Shown in pieces: positions 50,201 through 61,759 of a stretch of 64,000 nucleotides of DNA. The notes beneath the pieces were generated by a model, which was not told the DNA's origin, ran no database searches, and saw only the letters and a program-made list of their open reading frames with translations. Each line of letters begins with the position of its first letter. The stretch's first letter is position 1. The stretch comes from Dendrocalamus latiflorus (lineage: Eukaryota > Streptophyta > Magnoliopsida > Poales > Poaceae), in contig CM029664.1 in the NCBI GenBank assembly GCA_017311315.1, forward strand, positions 40,586,278-40,650,277. The letters run 5' to 3'. A program made the position numbers and the translations under genes.

Positions 50201-51980
50201 TTTAAGTTATTTGCTTTTATTTGGATTCAGTCGTTTATCGCATAATTAGAGATTGAAGTCCTGAAGATTCTATGAATCAAGCGGGACCAAGATCGATGAA
50301 GACCAGGAATTAAAGATCATCGTATGAGACAACTTCGTGTGAGCTCAAGATCGCGGTAAACCGCGCCAGGCGAGTCAATACTTTGATCATATTGAACCTA
50401 CATTTCCTGCAAATTATTTTTGTTTAAATTATCAAATTGCATGCTGTTATTTTATATGCAAATCCATGTTTAATTTAGAATTCTAGTTAAATGCCTATTA
50501 TCTAACTTGGTTAATATTGCCCATCCTTTGGAATATTTGAACATGAGAACCTTGTCACCCTAGCAAAATTATAATAGTAACCTTTGGAAAATAAGTCCCT
50601 AAATATATGCCATGCTTAGTATTGTTTAGGTACTCATGGGCGCGAGAGCGCCCAAGCATCACTTTTTAATCATGAGAAAAGTTGGTTGGGCAGTCATGGT
50701 GGTAATGACTGGTGTATATTGGATATGGTTATTTTATGCTCCCAAAACTCTCAATTTGCTTTAATATCTGAGCGGAGGGTTTGGGGGCTGGTATGTGGTG
50801 CGAAGGAATGCACAAAATTGTGGAGTGTGGTAGAAACCGCTCAGATAATACTAAGGACTGAATCTTGTCATGTCAACCCGTGTAAAACAGTACAACCACA
50901 AGCTGGCAAAATGTAGGCAGGGTTAACTAATTTGTGTAGCGTCAAGGTGGTTACGTGAAGGTATGACCACGAGCAAAGGAATGGATGCGTAATATTCCTC
51001 GCCTTTGCCCGTGATGGCTCACGAGGGACCCTTCCCGGCGTATGTGTAATATTACTATGGAAGGTTGACCTTAGCGGGCGTAACCACAGTGGACTATGCA
51101 TTGTAAAGGCCCTGTGATAGTCTATTCAACCACATGGCTAAGGAATCATGTGGGGCAACGAGTAGATCTATCTCTTGTGGGTAAAGTGTGCAAACTCTGA
51201 AGAGTCAAAACTATCGAATAGCCGTGCCCACGGTCAAGGGCAGACATGGGAACTTAACTAGATATAGTTCTATTTCAAAAACTTTGTGGGTGGTAATGGA
51301 AACGTGAAGGGCGAAGGACTGCCCTGGTTTGGAATTGTCCTGAGTGTTGTCCCAGTGGTAAGTTAAGCGGCTATAACGCTGAAGAAATTGCTATATGGTG
51401 CAGTATGCCATGTAACGGTGGATTGAATCTGAATCGATATTAATAATGCATTTCCTTGTACATTATGATTTGTTCCAAAGCTGCTAAGTCATAGGGCTTT
51501 TTAATTAATTGTATTCAAAAGCACTCTACGCAAAATAAAATAGCCCGAGCCTCCCCTTTGTTAAGCTATGCATACTATTTATTTGCATTCTGTGTATTGG
51601 CTCGCGGAGCACGGGGTCGGAGTGCTCATGCTCGCTTTTGCGACAAAATTCAGAATCAGGAATCAAATCTACCTCGCCTCAGCAACAAGATTGGACAAGC
51701 TGGCCGAGAAGATGAAGATGTCAAGGGCTAGGTCGCGAACCTCCAGTTGGCTGCCTAGTGGGCATGTCCTGAAGGTCCCACTTGCGTGCTTCGTTCTTCC
51801 GCTGCTGCAATTTCATGATTTCGGCCTAATCGGCCATGAGTAAGTCTACTATTATATTTACGCTTCCGCATGATATGTATTTTGATATTCATTTCTGTAA
51901 CTGTGAGCACTATCTACTGATCCAGGGAATAGTGCAGAAAATCACAGAGGAATTCGGATTGAAAAATCTGGGCTCTTACA
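50200..51980 (+). repeat. Distal part of the Gypsy-like 5' LTR
   Basis: Ends GGGCTCTTACA at 51,980. 51,214-51,980 is almost identical to 53,719-54,484. The upstream part includes GGGCGCGAGAGCGCCC (near 50,640), CCCTTCCCGGCG and CCGTGCCCACGGTCAAGGGC motifs, and resembles long Gypsy LTRs of grasses. The left limit is approximate. Confidence 0.72.
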
Positions 51981-51984
51981 GCGA

Positions 51985-51996
51985 TGGTATCAGAGC
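51985..51996 (+). other. Primer-binding site (initiator tRNA-Met type)
   Basis: TGGTATCAGAGC four bases after the LTR end. It fixes the plus orientation of the Gypsy-like element. Confidence 0.92.
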
Positions 51997-53718
51997 ATAT
52001 CGACTGCAGGTCGTGACCTAGTTAGCCTGGCCGTTAGTTTCATGACTAGAGTTATTTCTTAAAATCTATTTCGAAAAATATAAGTTGTATCACTCATTCT
52101 CATCTCTCTTAGACGATTCTCCCTTATCCATATGCTGCCCTAGCCATTTTACTTCTGAAGCTCGCTTACCCAAATTCAAAGAGATGAAAATCCAGTACTT
52201 TCTCTTGTAGACTCTCTATGAAAACGCACTTAAGGCCAAGAGTCATGGTGCTTAACCTTGAAGCTTAATATCAAAGATTGTTTTTATTTTTGGAGTAAAC
52301 AATAGGGTGAAAATTCGAAGAAAAAAAAAGAATTGGTGGAGCCTAACGGAAAGGATTAGATTGACTAGATAGATGAATCAAGTTATTCTTGGAGAAAATA
52401 GGATATATGAAAATAATTGCGGGAGTACAACATTGATAAATAACATAATTTTTGGGAGATATTTACAATAGTGGAATAATGGAATATGATCGATTGCTAG
52501 ATAAATTGATAGAGTTTTGAGAAATTGGAGAGATGACAACAATTATCAAAGTATAGGCTTGATTAATAACATTATTCCTGAAAGATGTTCATAATAATGA
52601 ATTAATTCGGAGGTTGTCACTGAAGATTTCGGTAGTTACTAGAGGAGTAATTATGATTTTGAATACAATCTTGGATTATTAGGAAGTCCTGATACACATG
52701 ACACTGGTGGACTTAAAGGTAATAATGTTGGATAATCATTCGAATTCAGAATTGAGGAGTAGATAGACAATGAGGATTCAGGTTGATCATTGGAGAAGCA
52801 AACTATGGATTTGGATCAATGACACCAGACTGGATTATTAGGAGGTCACGATACGAAAGTCATTAGTGGATCTAAACAAAGAAAGCTAGATCTTCATAGG
52901 ATTGGAAAGTTGATAAAACTGGCAATTGACGAACCTGAGATTGGATGTGGTGGAAATTCAGGCACATATCAGAATTTGGTAACCTCGATTCGATTAATAA
53001 AATTTTAGATGGAAAATTTATATATAGATGGATTTATAGTGAAGGCGTTGGATTTTCATTGGATTGTAGAGTTAATAAGTTGACCAATAGTGGATCCGAG
53101 ATTTTGATTATACAGTCATAGTGAAAATATGATATTTAATCCACAAATATATGATTGAAGGTCAAAGATTTATGCGGGACTTAGATAATCATGACTAGAT
53201 TAATGAAATGATGGATGATATAATAGGACGAGTATGATTGGTGGATCAAATAAAATAGATAATCTCCTTCGCTGTTTGGAGTCTTAGATGGCAGTAATGC
53301 CATGAACAATTAATGAAGAAAGATAGCCTGAGTGCAGTTTACAAAAGTGGAAGTTAAATTATAAAGGCTATTGGATTCTAAGCCTTATGTACAAAAAAAA
53401 TCATATGGGAGTGAATTGATTCAGTGATGGATAGTTGAATGTTGGAAGGGATTAGGATACAAAAAAATCTATTTAGCCACAAGGATCATTTAAAAAAAAT
53501 AAGTGCCAAAACCAATGAAACTACCCCCAAATACTTTCCCCTTCTTTCTATTAATTACAAAAGGAAAATTTTGATCCTTTTCTCATACCCCTACTCCAAA
53601 TATTAAGGTTAGGAACGTCGAAGATGATCATGAAGATAAGATGGTCTCGTTTTAGACGGACTGTGCATATGAACCCTGCACCCTCCTATGTGTGCTCCCC
53701 GAGTAGACGTTGTATTGT
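51997..53718 (+). other. Non-coding internal region of the Gypsy-like element
   Basis: AT-rich, with loosely repetitive GGATTATTAGGA and GATTAATAA motifs. No gag, protease or polymerase reading is visible in any frame. The last 130 bp before the 3' LTR tail (53,590-53,718) are of different composition and may mark a deletion that removed the start of the 3' LTR. Confidence 0.6.
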
Positions 53719-54484
53719 TCGAATAGCCGTGCCCACGGTCAAGGGCAGACATGGGAACTTAACTAGATATAGTTCTATTTCAAAAACTTTGTGGGTGGTA
53801 ATGGAAACGTGAAGGGCGAAGGACTGCCCTGGTTTGGAATTGTCCTGGGTGTCCTCCCAGTGGTAAGTTAAGCGGCTATAACGCTGAAGAAATTGCTATA
53901 TGGTGCAGATGCCATGTAACGGTGGATGGAATCTGAATCGATATTAATAATGCATTTCCTTGTACATTATGATTTGTTCCAAAGCTGCTAAGTCATAGGG
54001 CTTTTTAATTAATTGTATTCAAAAGCACTCTACGCAAAAATAAAATAGCCCGAGCCTCCCCTTTGTTAAGCTATGCATACTATTTATTTGCATTCTATGT
54101 ATTGGCTCGCGGAGCACGGGGTCGGAGTGCTCATGCTCGCTTTTGCGACAAAATTCAGAATCAGGAATCAAACTACCTCGCCTCAGCAACAAGATTGGAC
54201 AAGCTGGCCGAGAAGATGAAGATGTCAAGGGCTAGGTCGCGAACCTCCAGTTGGCTGCCTGTGGGCATGTCCTGAAGGTCCCACTTGCGTGCTTCGTTCT
54301 TCCGCTGCTGCAATTTCATGATTTCGGGCTAATCGGCCCATGAGTAAGTCTACTATTATATTTACGCTTCCGCATGATATGTATTTTGATATTCATTTCT
54401 GTAACTGTGAGCACTATCTACTGATCCAGGGAATAGTGCAGAAAATCACAGAGGAATCCGTATTGAAAAATCTGGGCTCCTACA
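53719..54484 (+). repeat. Truncated 3' LTR of the Gypsy-like element
   Basis: The 766 bp match 51,214-51,980 with few differences (e.g. GAGTGTTGTC versus GGGTGTCCTC, and single-base indels). The LTR start (TGTAACATCCC...) is missing, so the front of this LTR has been deleted. It ends CTCCTACA just before TTCAC. Confidence 0.9.
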
Positions 54485-55378
54485 TTCACTTTATGCTCCT
54501 TGTTGTTCTGCACCATAAATGATTATCCTGCCCTTGCAAATCTGTCGGGCCATGAAGGGAGGCTCAAGGGTATCAGGACCATCGAAAGGAAAGCAATCAC
54601 TCCAGATATGGATGCATATGCTCAAGCCCATTTCACGGTCTTGCAACACATGACTGAAGTGTCCTCATATATCGACTAGTACAAGGGCATGCTTCGGCAA
54701 TAGAATTTGGAGCAGCCGGATGTTTGGATTATGAGATAACACAACAATCGGTTCAACAAATGGTTGAAGGACTGACTCGCTTGGAGCTCGTCAAGTGATA
54801 TGCTGACATGGTTGGCAAAAGGTTCAACATTTACAGTTGTGACATGGTAAGGATATGACATAAATAGGTACATATTCTATACGCAGGTTCAGGATGTAAA
54901 GATCAATAACCAGAACAGCGGTTTCCGCATAGATGCATTCAGTACCGATAGGTTGAGAAACTCCAACTATGGGTTCATAAAGTAGATTTGGGAGCTCGAC
55001 TACGTGCTTTTTAAGATCCCTTTATTTCAGTGTCGTTGGGTCCATCTCCCATAAGTGAAGGTCAACAAGTACGGTGTCACTACTGTGGACCTCAAACATG
55101 TCAGATACAAAGACGAACCACTCGTACTCCCTAACCAAGTTGTTCAAATTTTCTATATAACTGACCAGGCAAATAAGAAGTGCCACATAGTCCTTCATGG
55201 AAAAAGAAGGATTGTCGGCGTTGAGAATGTAGTGGACGAGGAAGAATACAATCAATTTGATGAGTTTCCTCCTTTCGAAAATGGCATAAGGGTAGAGGAA
55301 GAGCATGATGAAAGTAGCTACATACGCGTTGATCATCATGGAGGGTTGATTTTTAAGGAAAATAAGCAAGTGGAATGA
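54485..55378 (+). pseudogene. CACTA TNP2 transposase, 3' part with DUF4216
   Basis: Resumes as TINDYPALANLSGHEG, the motif that in intact TNP2 precedes the catalytic core, then passes abruptly to ITPDMDAYAQAHFTVLQHM, which belongs much nearer the C-terminus. A large internal deletion is therefore inferred. The final open stretch (55,055-55,378) is the DUF4216-type end: VKVNKYGVTTVDLKHVRYKD, KCHIVLHGKRRIVGVEN, FDEFPPFENG. Several stops precede it. A functional transposase is not encoded. Confidence 0.85.
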
Positions 55379-55437
55379 TGAATGAAATGTTTATGTGTCA
55401 TATGTTTTTTATTTGCAATTATATATGTATATGAAAA

Positions 55438-55503
55438 TGTGTGATATATATATATGTATATATATGTATAATATATATATATATGTATGTATGTATGTAT
55501 ATA

Positions 55504-55536
<33 letters not shown>

Positions 55537-55581
55537 ATATATATGTGTGTGAATTTGTATTTATGTATATAAGATTGTGTG

Positions 55582-55614
<33 letters not shown>

Positions 55615-55644
55615 TCACATGTTCTCAAATATGCAAATTCATGT

Positions 55645-55723
<79 letters not shown>

Positions 55724-55810
55724 AGAATGAGTCATATATATGTGAATTTAAATTTATGTATATGAGTGTGTGCATATATATGTGAATTTGCATTTATGTA
55801 TATGAGAATG
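55438..55810. repeat. Compound AT/ATGT/AC microsatellite
   Basis: Alternating (AT)n, (ATGT)n and (CA)n tracts with intervening GTGAATTT units. The long open frames here encode only Tyr-Ile/His-Thr repeats and are not genes. Confidence 0.95.
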
Positions 55811-55814
55811 TGTG

Positions 55815-56010
55815 ATATGTGACATCTCAAATGATTTTAAAGTAAAATCGTCTGAGATATATATAATCATAGACAATTATATATTAAAACCATATGTGAT
55901 GTTAAGTTATTATAGGCGGTTTTAAATAAGAACCGTCTGTGATTATGAATATCACAGACAATTCTTAAATATAACCGTCTATTATTGTTCCCATATATAT
56001 TGCGCAGTAG
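55815..56010. repeat. Internal copies of the CACTA subterminal repeat
   Basis: Contains CATAGACAATTAT, GGCGGTTTTAAATAAGAACC and CCGTCTGTGAT motifs in facing pairs, like those at both element ends but internal, between the two genes. Confidence 0.7.
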
Positions 56011-56770
56011 GGTTTGTCCTAACTATACTACCCACTAACGCCACCGCATGGCCCCGAGCCCGTCGCCCCCTCCTCCTCCGTAGCCCGTCGCCCTCCTCCT
56101 CCTCCCCCGACTCTAGCATCATTCCTCCCCCGAGGCGGTCGCCCTCCTCCTCCTCCTGAGCCCGTCGCTACCTCCCCCGACTCCGGCAGCCTTCCTCCCA
56201 CAAGGCCATTGCCCTGCTCCTCCCGAGCCTGTCGCCTCCCCCAACTCCGGCAGCCTTCCTCGTAAGGTGTAGCATTGGGGGAGAAGGCCATGTTTTAACT
56301 TGAGCAACTCCTCAAACTGAGTGCAAAACTCACTTCTTAATCTGTGCATTTTATTAATTACAAATGTTCATGCTTGTGCTCAGTTTAGCATATTATCCTT
56401 TGGCTTAACTACAATATTCATGTTGAGAGATAATAGTTTGATCTCTATGTTATTATCATGTCTTTGGATATACTGTATACGCATTTGGTTTTCTGGATTG
56501 TTGTTATTAATGTGGTTTTAGCATGAATTTAGATTTAATTTCAGTAAAATATTATTGTTTTAAAACATAATTCCACCACCATTTAAATGATAAAATAATC
56601 TTAATTGGCTAACAAAAGGAGCATATATTCTGAATTTCAGAGATCACAGAGCATGAATATATTATTGATATGAATGTGATTTACTTGAAGTAAATAGTTT
56701 TATTATTTGCCTCTAGTTCATTGTCTCAAGAACTGGCTTGAGAATTGCTCACTTCTATCATCTTTTGAAG
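56011..56770 (+). other. Leader region of the second CACTA ORF
   Basis: A GC-rich, (CCT)n-type block (56,035-56,265) is followed by AT-rich intron-like sequence. The open frames in the CCT block are low complexity. No conserved domain was seen. Confidence 0.5.
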
Positions 56771-57880
56771 ATGTCGTCCACTCATTCTTTGACATTGTCA
56801 CTGGATGTGTGTAATGCATCGTCTTATAAAAAATCCGAAAAGGAAGAGGACTATCGAAAAAGTCTGAGGGCCGGTTTACCATAATGAATGTTGATGCATC
56901 TGGGACCCTCTCAATCCTAGCCGAGAAGTGTTTGCATTCAAGAATAGTCAGAATAGTTGCACGCAAAGGACTGAGATCACATTTGTTTCATGGAAGAACT
57001 TGACCAAAGTTCAAAAAAGTCAGCTGCTAATAGAAGTTTTTTGATCGTTCGAGATCCCGGAAGAACACTGCCTCTGTGCAATGATATACGTTGCTAGCGG
57101 CGTGCAAAGCATAGAATAACTTCAAGAGGCTACTTGTGAAGCAATATGTGGAGAAGGATCTGGTGTCCTTCAACAAGTATCTATTCCTGAAACCGCAATA
57201 GTAAGAGTTTGTGGCAATGAAGATGACATATATTTTTAGGAGTGAAAGTGTGGCGCATTGGACCCTCTAAGCAAAAGACATGCACCCAATAAACTCGACA
57301 CTGCTGGGTATGCAAGTAAAATCCAGCAATGGAGGCAAGAGGACAAGCAGGCAATCTTGTTGGAGACCTCCCCGCCATTCGTCAGGATCCCCGATGAGCG
57401 TGCCTAAAACTGGATAAGAGCGAGGTCATCTACCATGTCGGCGGCTGCTATCTCCTTTTGAAACCTCGCAGACGAGGAAGTGTCCCACCGCCTGGAAGCG
57501 CTGAGTGTAGAATCTTTTCAAGGCTCATTCGAGGTAGTTAGGGAGAGAGATTTACTCTCTGCTGGACTAGAAAATAAGAAGCACCTGGGTCACACAAGTA
57601 GTCTTGGTCTTTATGTTCCTTAGAAACATGGCTTTTCAGAGGACTCCGAAGCTTACCGGAGTAGAAAGAGAGCCAAAGCCGAGTGCGAGGCACAGCTACG
57701 AGAGGACATTATGGCAAAAATCATAGATAAGATGCAAAGGATGGTTAGAGATGAGATGCAAAGGTATAGAAAAAATCAGCAGGAAGCCTCCGCCACTCCT
57801 GTGCTAGGCAGCCCCCAACCGATGGAGTAGCTGCGCGTCCAACCCTACCTTAGAAAGCGACCACCAATTTTCTATTGATG
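56771..57880 (+). pseudogene. Second CACTA ORF (TNPA-like), decayed
   Basis: Begins MSSTHSLTLSLD. Family-like segments follow in shifting frames: a tryptophan-rich stretch near 57,000; YVEKDLVSFNKY near 57,150; SSNGGKRTSR near 57,330; IRARSSTMSAAAIS near 57,420; and a charged C-terminal portion AKIIDKMQRMVRDEMQRYRK (57,715-57,775). This is the order of the second protein of plant CACTA elements, thought to bind subterminal repeats and assist TNP2. Many stops and frameshifts are present. The spacer fragment at 43,300-43,537 is a paralogue of its start. Confidence 0.78.
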
Positions 57881-59340
57881 ACATCTTGGTAATAATTATT
57901 ATCTCTGGAATACTCGATCTATTAATAGGCCTGTTGGAGTAGTTAATTTTGTATCATTATGTAGATGGCTACGAAGTGCAAGCTCTAAGTGAGATATACC
58001 TCCATTGTCTTATGCGTTGCTTAGGGCTAGGCATATCCATCTAGGTCTGGGGTCTTGGTGCACGGTGTATCTCTAGCACCAAGTTTCACAAAAGTGAATG
58101 TGGATGGTGTTCATGCCAATTTTGAGGTCGTCCCGCTACAGATCCCCGAACGATGAGGTCATGAATCTAGGGTAAGCCAATGGAACATTCATCTAGTGGC
58201 CCAAGAGTGACATCTGCTTGGAGGCTCCTGCACCTGTGCCAAGTCCATAAGAGCCATTTGTACTGATGCCAAGTCCACAGGAGATATCTGTATCGGTGGC
58301 AATTCCACAAGCACAATCCATACCAACGCTACCAGTGTAAAGTCCACAAGAGCCAGATTAACAAAATCATCGGTTGGTTTCCTTGACCCACGCTTGGTCA
58401 CCATGGATATCATCGAGGAGGATGTATTCTTCATCAAAAATCCGTCGTTAAGAATTACATCACGAAGGCATTGGATGGTCACTGCATCAAGGAATTTATA
58501 CTTATACGCTATAACCAGGGGTAAGTGCTACACTAGTGGCTATACATGTTGATTGTACTTTATAAGCAACACAAATTTAGGTTTCATGACCATGATATAC
58601 TTGTGTATGTTGCACTGGATTCTAATTATAATTATACTAAAATAGAATAAGGTAATATATCTTGATTCCCTAAAGAAGAACAAAACCAACTACACAGTTG
58701 TCTAACAAGTAATCAACAGGTAAACACATTTCCTCCATATATAACTCTATTGTAGTCTTTCAAACCTTCCCAATGACTACGGCTAACTTTTTGGAATCAC
58801 ATAGGTCGTTCACCACGTACATTGTCAAGGTATAGAAATCTAAGGGAGGGATCGACGCCCTGCGACACGTTCTATATTTTTCGGTATTTGCTAATACATA
58901 TTAATCCTATACAACAATCTTGAGGTATGTCAATCATGCGATAATGATTTCATACTTATCAATTTATATATGTATGCACGACATTGATCTTCCTAATGAC
59001 ATGTTCCATCCATCACTACAACTTTATTAGAACAGGCTGACCTCAAATATATTTGAGGACAATGTGCGTACTTCTTGATGTCTAAAGTCATAAAAAGATG
59101 GGGAGTACCACAATGTAGAATGAATTTCACTGGGATAAGATTGAGCTTAATTGTTCATGTGTGTTTGTCCATGGATATCCATTTATTTTATTTTTGTTAA
59201 TTGATTTGTGAAATGGATGTTCTTGTTTTTGAAATAAATGAATGTGAATTGAATGTGTGTGTGTGTACTGTGTCGATCAGCTTGTTTTAAAGGGTATGAC
59301 TTACATTTCCTGAGGCTAGCCAACAAACAGAAATAGGTTT
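57881..59340. other. 3' part of the CACTA element, little coding
   Basis: Weak CACTA-like coding traces: tandem CACTGATGCCAAGTCCACA-type motifs at 58,230-58,350, and DIIEEDVFFIKNPSLR near 58,410. No confident domain was identified; an Ulp1-like protease is sometimes found here in the family, but I cannot show one. Confidence 0.45.
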
Positions 59341-59349
59341 AGGAGCAGA

Positions 59350-59696
59350 AAAGAATATCACAGACGGTTATTAACTCATAACCATCTGTGATAATTGATT
59401 AACACATACAGTTTTTAGTAGAAACCGTCTATGATATTAATATATCACAGACAGTTCGTAGTTGAAACCGTCTATGATAAATCAATCACAGATCGTTTCT
59501 ACTAAAAACCATTTGTGTTAGTGAACTATCACAGACGGTTATTACTAAAAACCGTCTATGGAGTCTGCATCACATATAGTTCGAAAACCGTCTGTGATGA
59601 CCTCGCATTATTACTGATCCATAAACTTGGACGGCTCACGAAACCGTTTGTGATGATATTTTTGAACCGTCTGTGATAACCTTTTGTGTAATAGTG
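59350..59696 (+). repeat. CACTA right terminus with subterminal repeats
   Basis: At least seven facing copies of ATCACAGACGGTTATTA and AAACCGTCTGTGATGA are followed by the TIR GTGTAATAGTG at 59,696. Confidence 0.88.
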
Positions 59697-60498
59697 TTAG
59701 CTTCCAATCTTATTCTATGAGCAGTAGTACATTGTTTGTCACTTGAAATGTTTATCTCTTCACAATTACTGTATTTAAGGGCCAATGCAATAGTTGCACC
59801 AAGTTTAGCTAAAGAATGTCCGGGACTAATGGCCATACACGTTCTCGTCAACCCTCTCCTGTGAATACACGCCCCGGCACTGTTGGAAAATGGCCTGAAT
59901 GAGACCCATGGATGCATGTGGATAATTCATGAGGCTTAATTAGTCCCACGTTGCTAGTTACTATTTAGTGCTAATGGACCGATGGCTGTTGCTAGTCTAG
60001 AATTCTATGTAATCGATCCTCCTACCCTAAGCGAGAATGAAAGCGCAAATAAATTTGCTGCTCATGTGGTTGTTCAACCTATACGTGGCAAGATTAGAAG
60101 CATGTTCAACCCAAGATAATGTTGAAAATGTGATAATATTTTAATTTTAGATTTTACTATGAGACAAATATCACAAAAATACTAGTGATGCAAATCTCAT
60201 AACTAACAGCAGAAAGTAAATCATATTGTACATCAAATATATGTAAGAATAGAATTATATCAGAATCGATCGGTTATACGAACGACTTACAACAAAGTCT
60301 GATGAAGAACAAAGAGCAGCACAAACTCCATGCAGTTCAGAACATAGAAATGGTAGTAAAGCGAGTGGTTACGTAGGTGTGTATTGCTCAGAAACCTTAT
60401 TGTCGCCTTGTGCAGGTTCTCTCTAGGGTAATGGTTCAGAAATCCCGCTCTCCACCCTTCCCGGTGCACGCTGAGAAGAAAGGTGGGCGTAGAGAGGT
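59697..60498. other. Intergenic, nothing recognised
   Basis: No supported gene. The open frames of about 90 codons (59,636-59,917 and 60,287-60,568, minus) show no domain. Confidence 0.45.
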
Positions 60499-60975
60499 GG
60501 AAGAATGAAGGAGGAATTCTATGTTTTCTCTGGATGTCTTCAAATCTTTTTAAGGCCACTACAATCACTCACTAGTAACTGCCGTCATTAAACAAAAGTG
60601 CACTGTTCACAAAAGGAAATATGGACTTAGTCTACTAAGTGGCGCACCACGTTGCGGTATGGAAGAATGGAGGAGGAATTATGTGTTTTCTCCTAGACGT
60701 CTCCAGATCCTTTTAAGGGAACTACAATCGATCACTAGTAACTAGTGTCATTAAACATAAATGCATAGTTCGCAAAAGAAAAGATGGACTTGGTCTGCCA
60801 AGTGACATGCCACGTCACGGCACGGAAGATTGGAGGAGGAATTATCTGTTTTCTCCTGCACATCTCACGGGCACTACAATCACTCGCTGGTAACTGCCGC
60901 CATTAAATAGAAATACATGGTTCACAAAAAGAATGGTGGAGTTGATTTACGTAAAGTAACATGCCACAAGTCACA
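60499..60975. repeat. Three tandem copies of a 163-bp unit
   Basis: Units start GGAAGAATG or GGAAGATTG at 60,499, 60,661 and 60,824. Each contains GGAGGAATT, TGTTTTCTCC, a variant of CACTACAATCACTC, GCCGTCATTAAA and TTCACAAAA, diverged by roughly a fifth of positions. No coding. Confidence 0.9.
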
Positions 60976-61229
60976 TGATATTTTCATATGAAAAAACATG
61001 CGTGCGTGCGTGCATATGTGTTTAGTCAAAGTCCTTCTCATCTATCCCAATCTATATGTTACATGTTTTAAAGAGTGGCAATGATCTCATCTTATATATT
61101 GCCTTTCCTTTATTTGATTAAATAATATGATACAAAACTATGTATACTTTAAAATTATAGAACATTGACTTCGCACCCGTGTAAACCAAATTTCTTACCG
61201 ATACCATGGTCTGTTTGTAATATCTGTAG

Positions 61230-61353
61230 GGTACAGTCCTACAGGGGTCTGTGGGTACGATTAACGCCTTGTGAAGAGTTAAGGATGCCTTGGTACAGTC
61301 CTGCAGGGGTCTGTGGGTACGATTAACGTCTTGTGAAGAGTTTAGGATGCTTT
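61230..61353. repeat. 62-bp tandem duplication
   Basis: GGTACAGTCCTACAGGGGTC at 61,230 is repeated as GGTACAGTCCTGCAGGGGTC at 61,292. Both copies run through ACGATTAACG and TTGTGAAGAGTT. Confidence 0.93.
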
Positions 61354-61555
61354 GAGGAACACGCCCCTTCGGAAGCAGAGAGAGGACAACCGAGTAGGAG
61401 ACAAAACTGACCGGTCAGAAGATACCCCAATCAGCAGATCCGATTGTAACCAAACAATCAATCCACGAGGGCACCAATCGACCATACATGCCGGTCGGAA
61501 AAACGATACTGTAGTAGGAGATAGGGGGGACCGATCAGTCAGCTACGAAACTATT

Positions 61556-61735
61556 CTTTTATACTTAACTTTATAGAATTTATACCGTTAAATTTTATAA
61601 AGTTAATCACTAATAAATTTAAAATTATCTAGATTGGTTATACGAGAATTATATCACTAAATTTATCGTTAAAAATAATTTGATAATATTATAATTTTAT
61701 TAATATATCTTAATATAAAGTTATAGAGATGGCAA
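61556..61735. repeat. Dispersed AT-rich repeat, relative of the RABA-intron copy
   Basis: Collinear with 14,322-14,510 (TTTAAAATTATCTAGATTG, ATTATATCACTAAAT, ATAATATTATAATTTTAT, AATATATCT). Confidence 0.6.
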
Positions 61736-61759
61736 TCAAAGTCGTATCTCGAAAACTGT

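Noticed and set aside
55395..55793. Open frames up to 124 codons of Tyr-Ile-His-Thr
   Set aside because: Translation of a compound microsatellite.
60499..60975. CRISPR-like array
   Set aside because: Units are contiguous with no unique spacers, and the DNA is plant nuclear.
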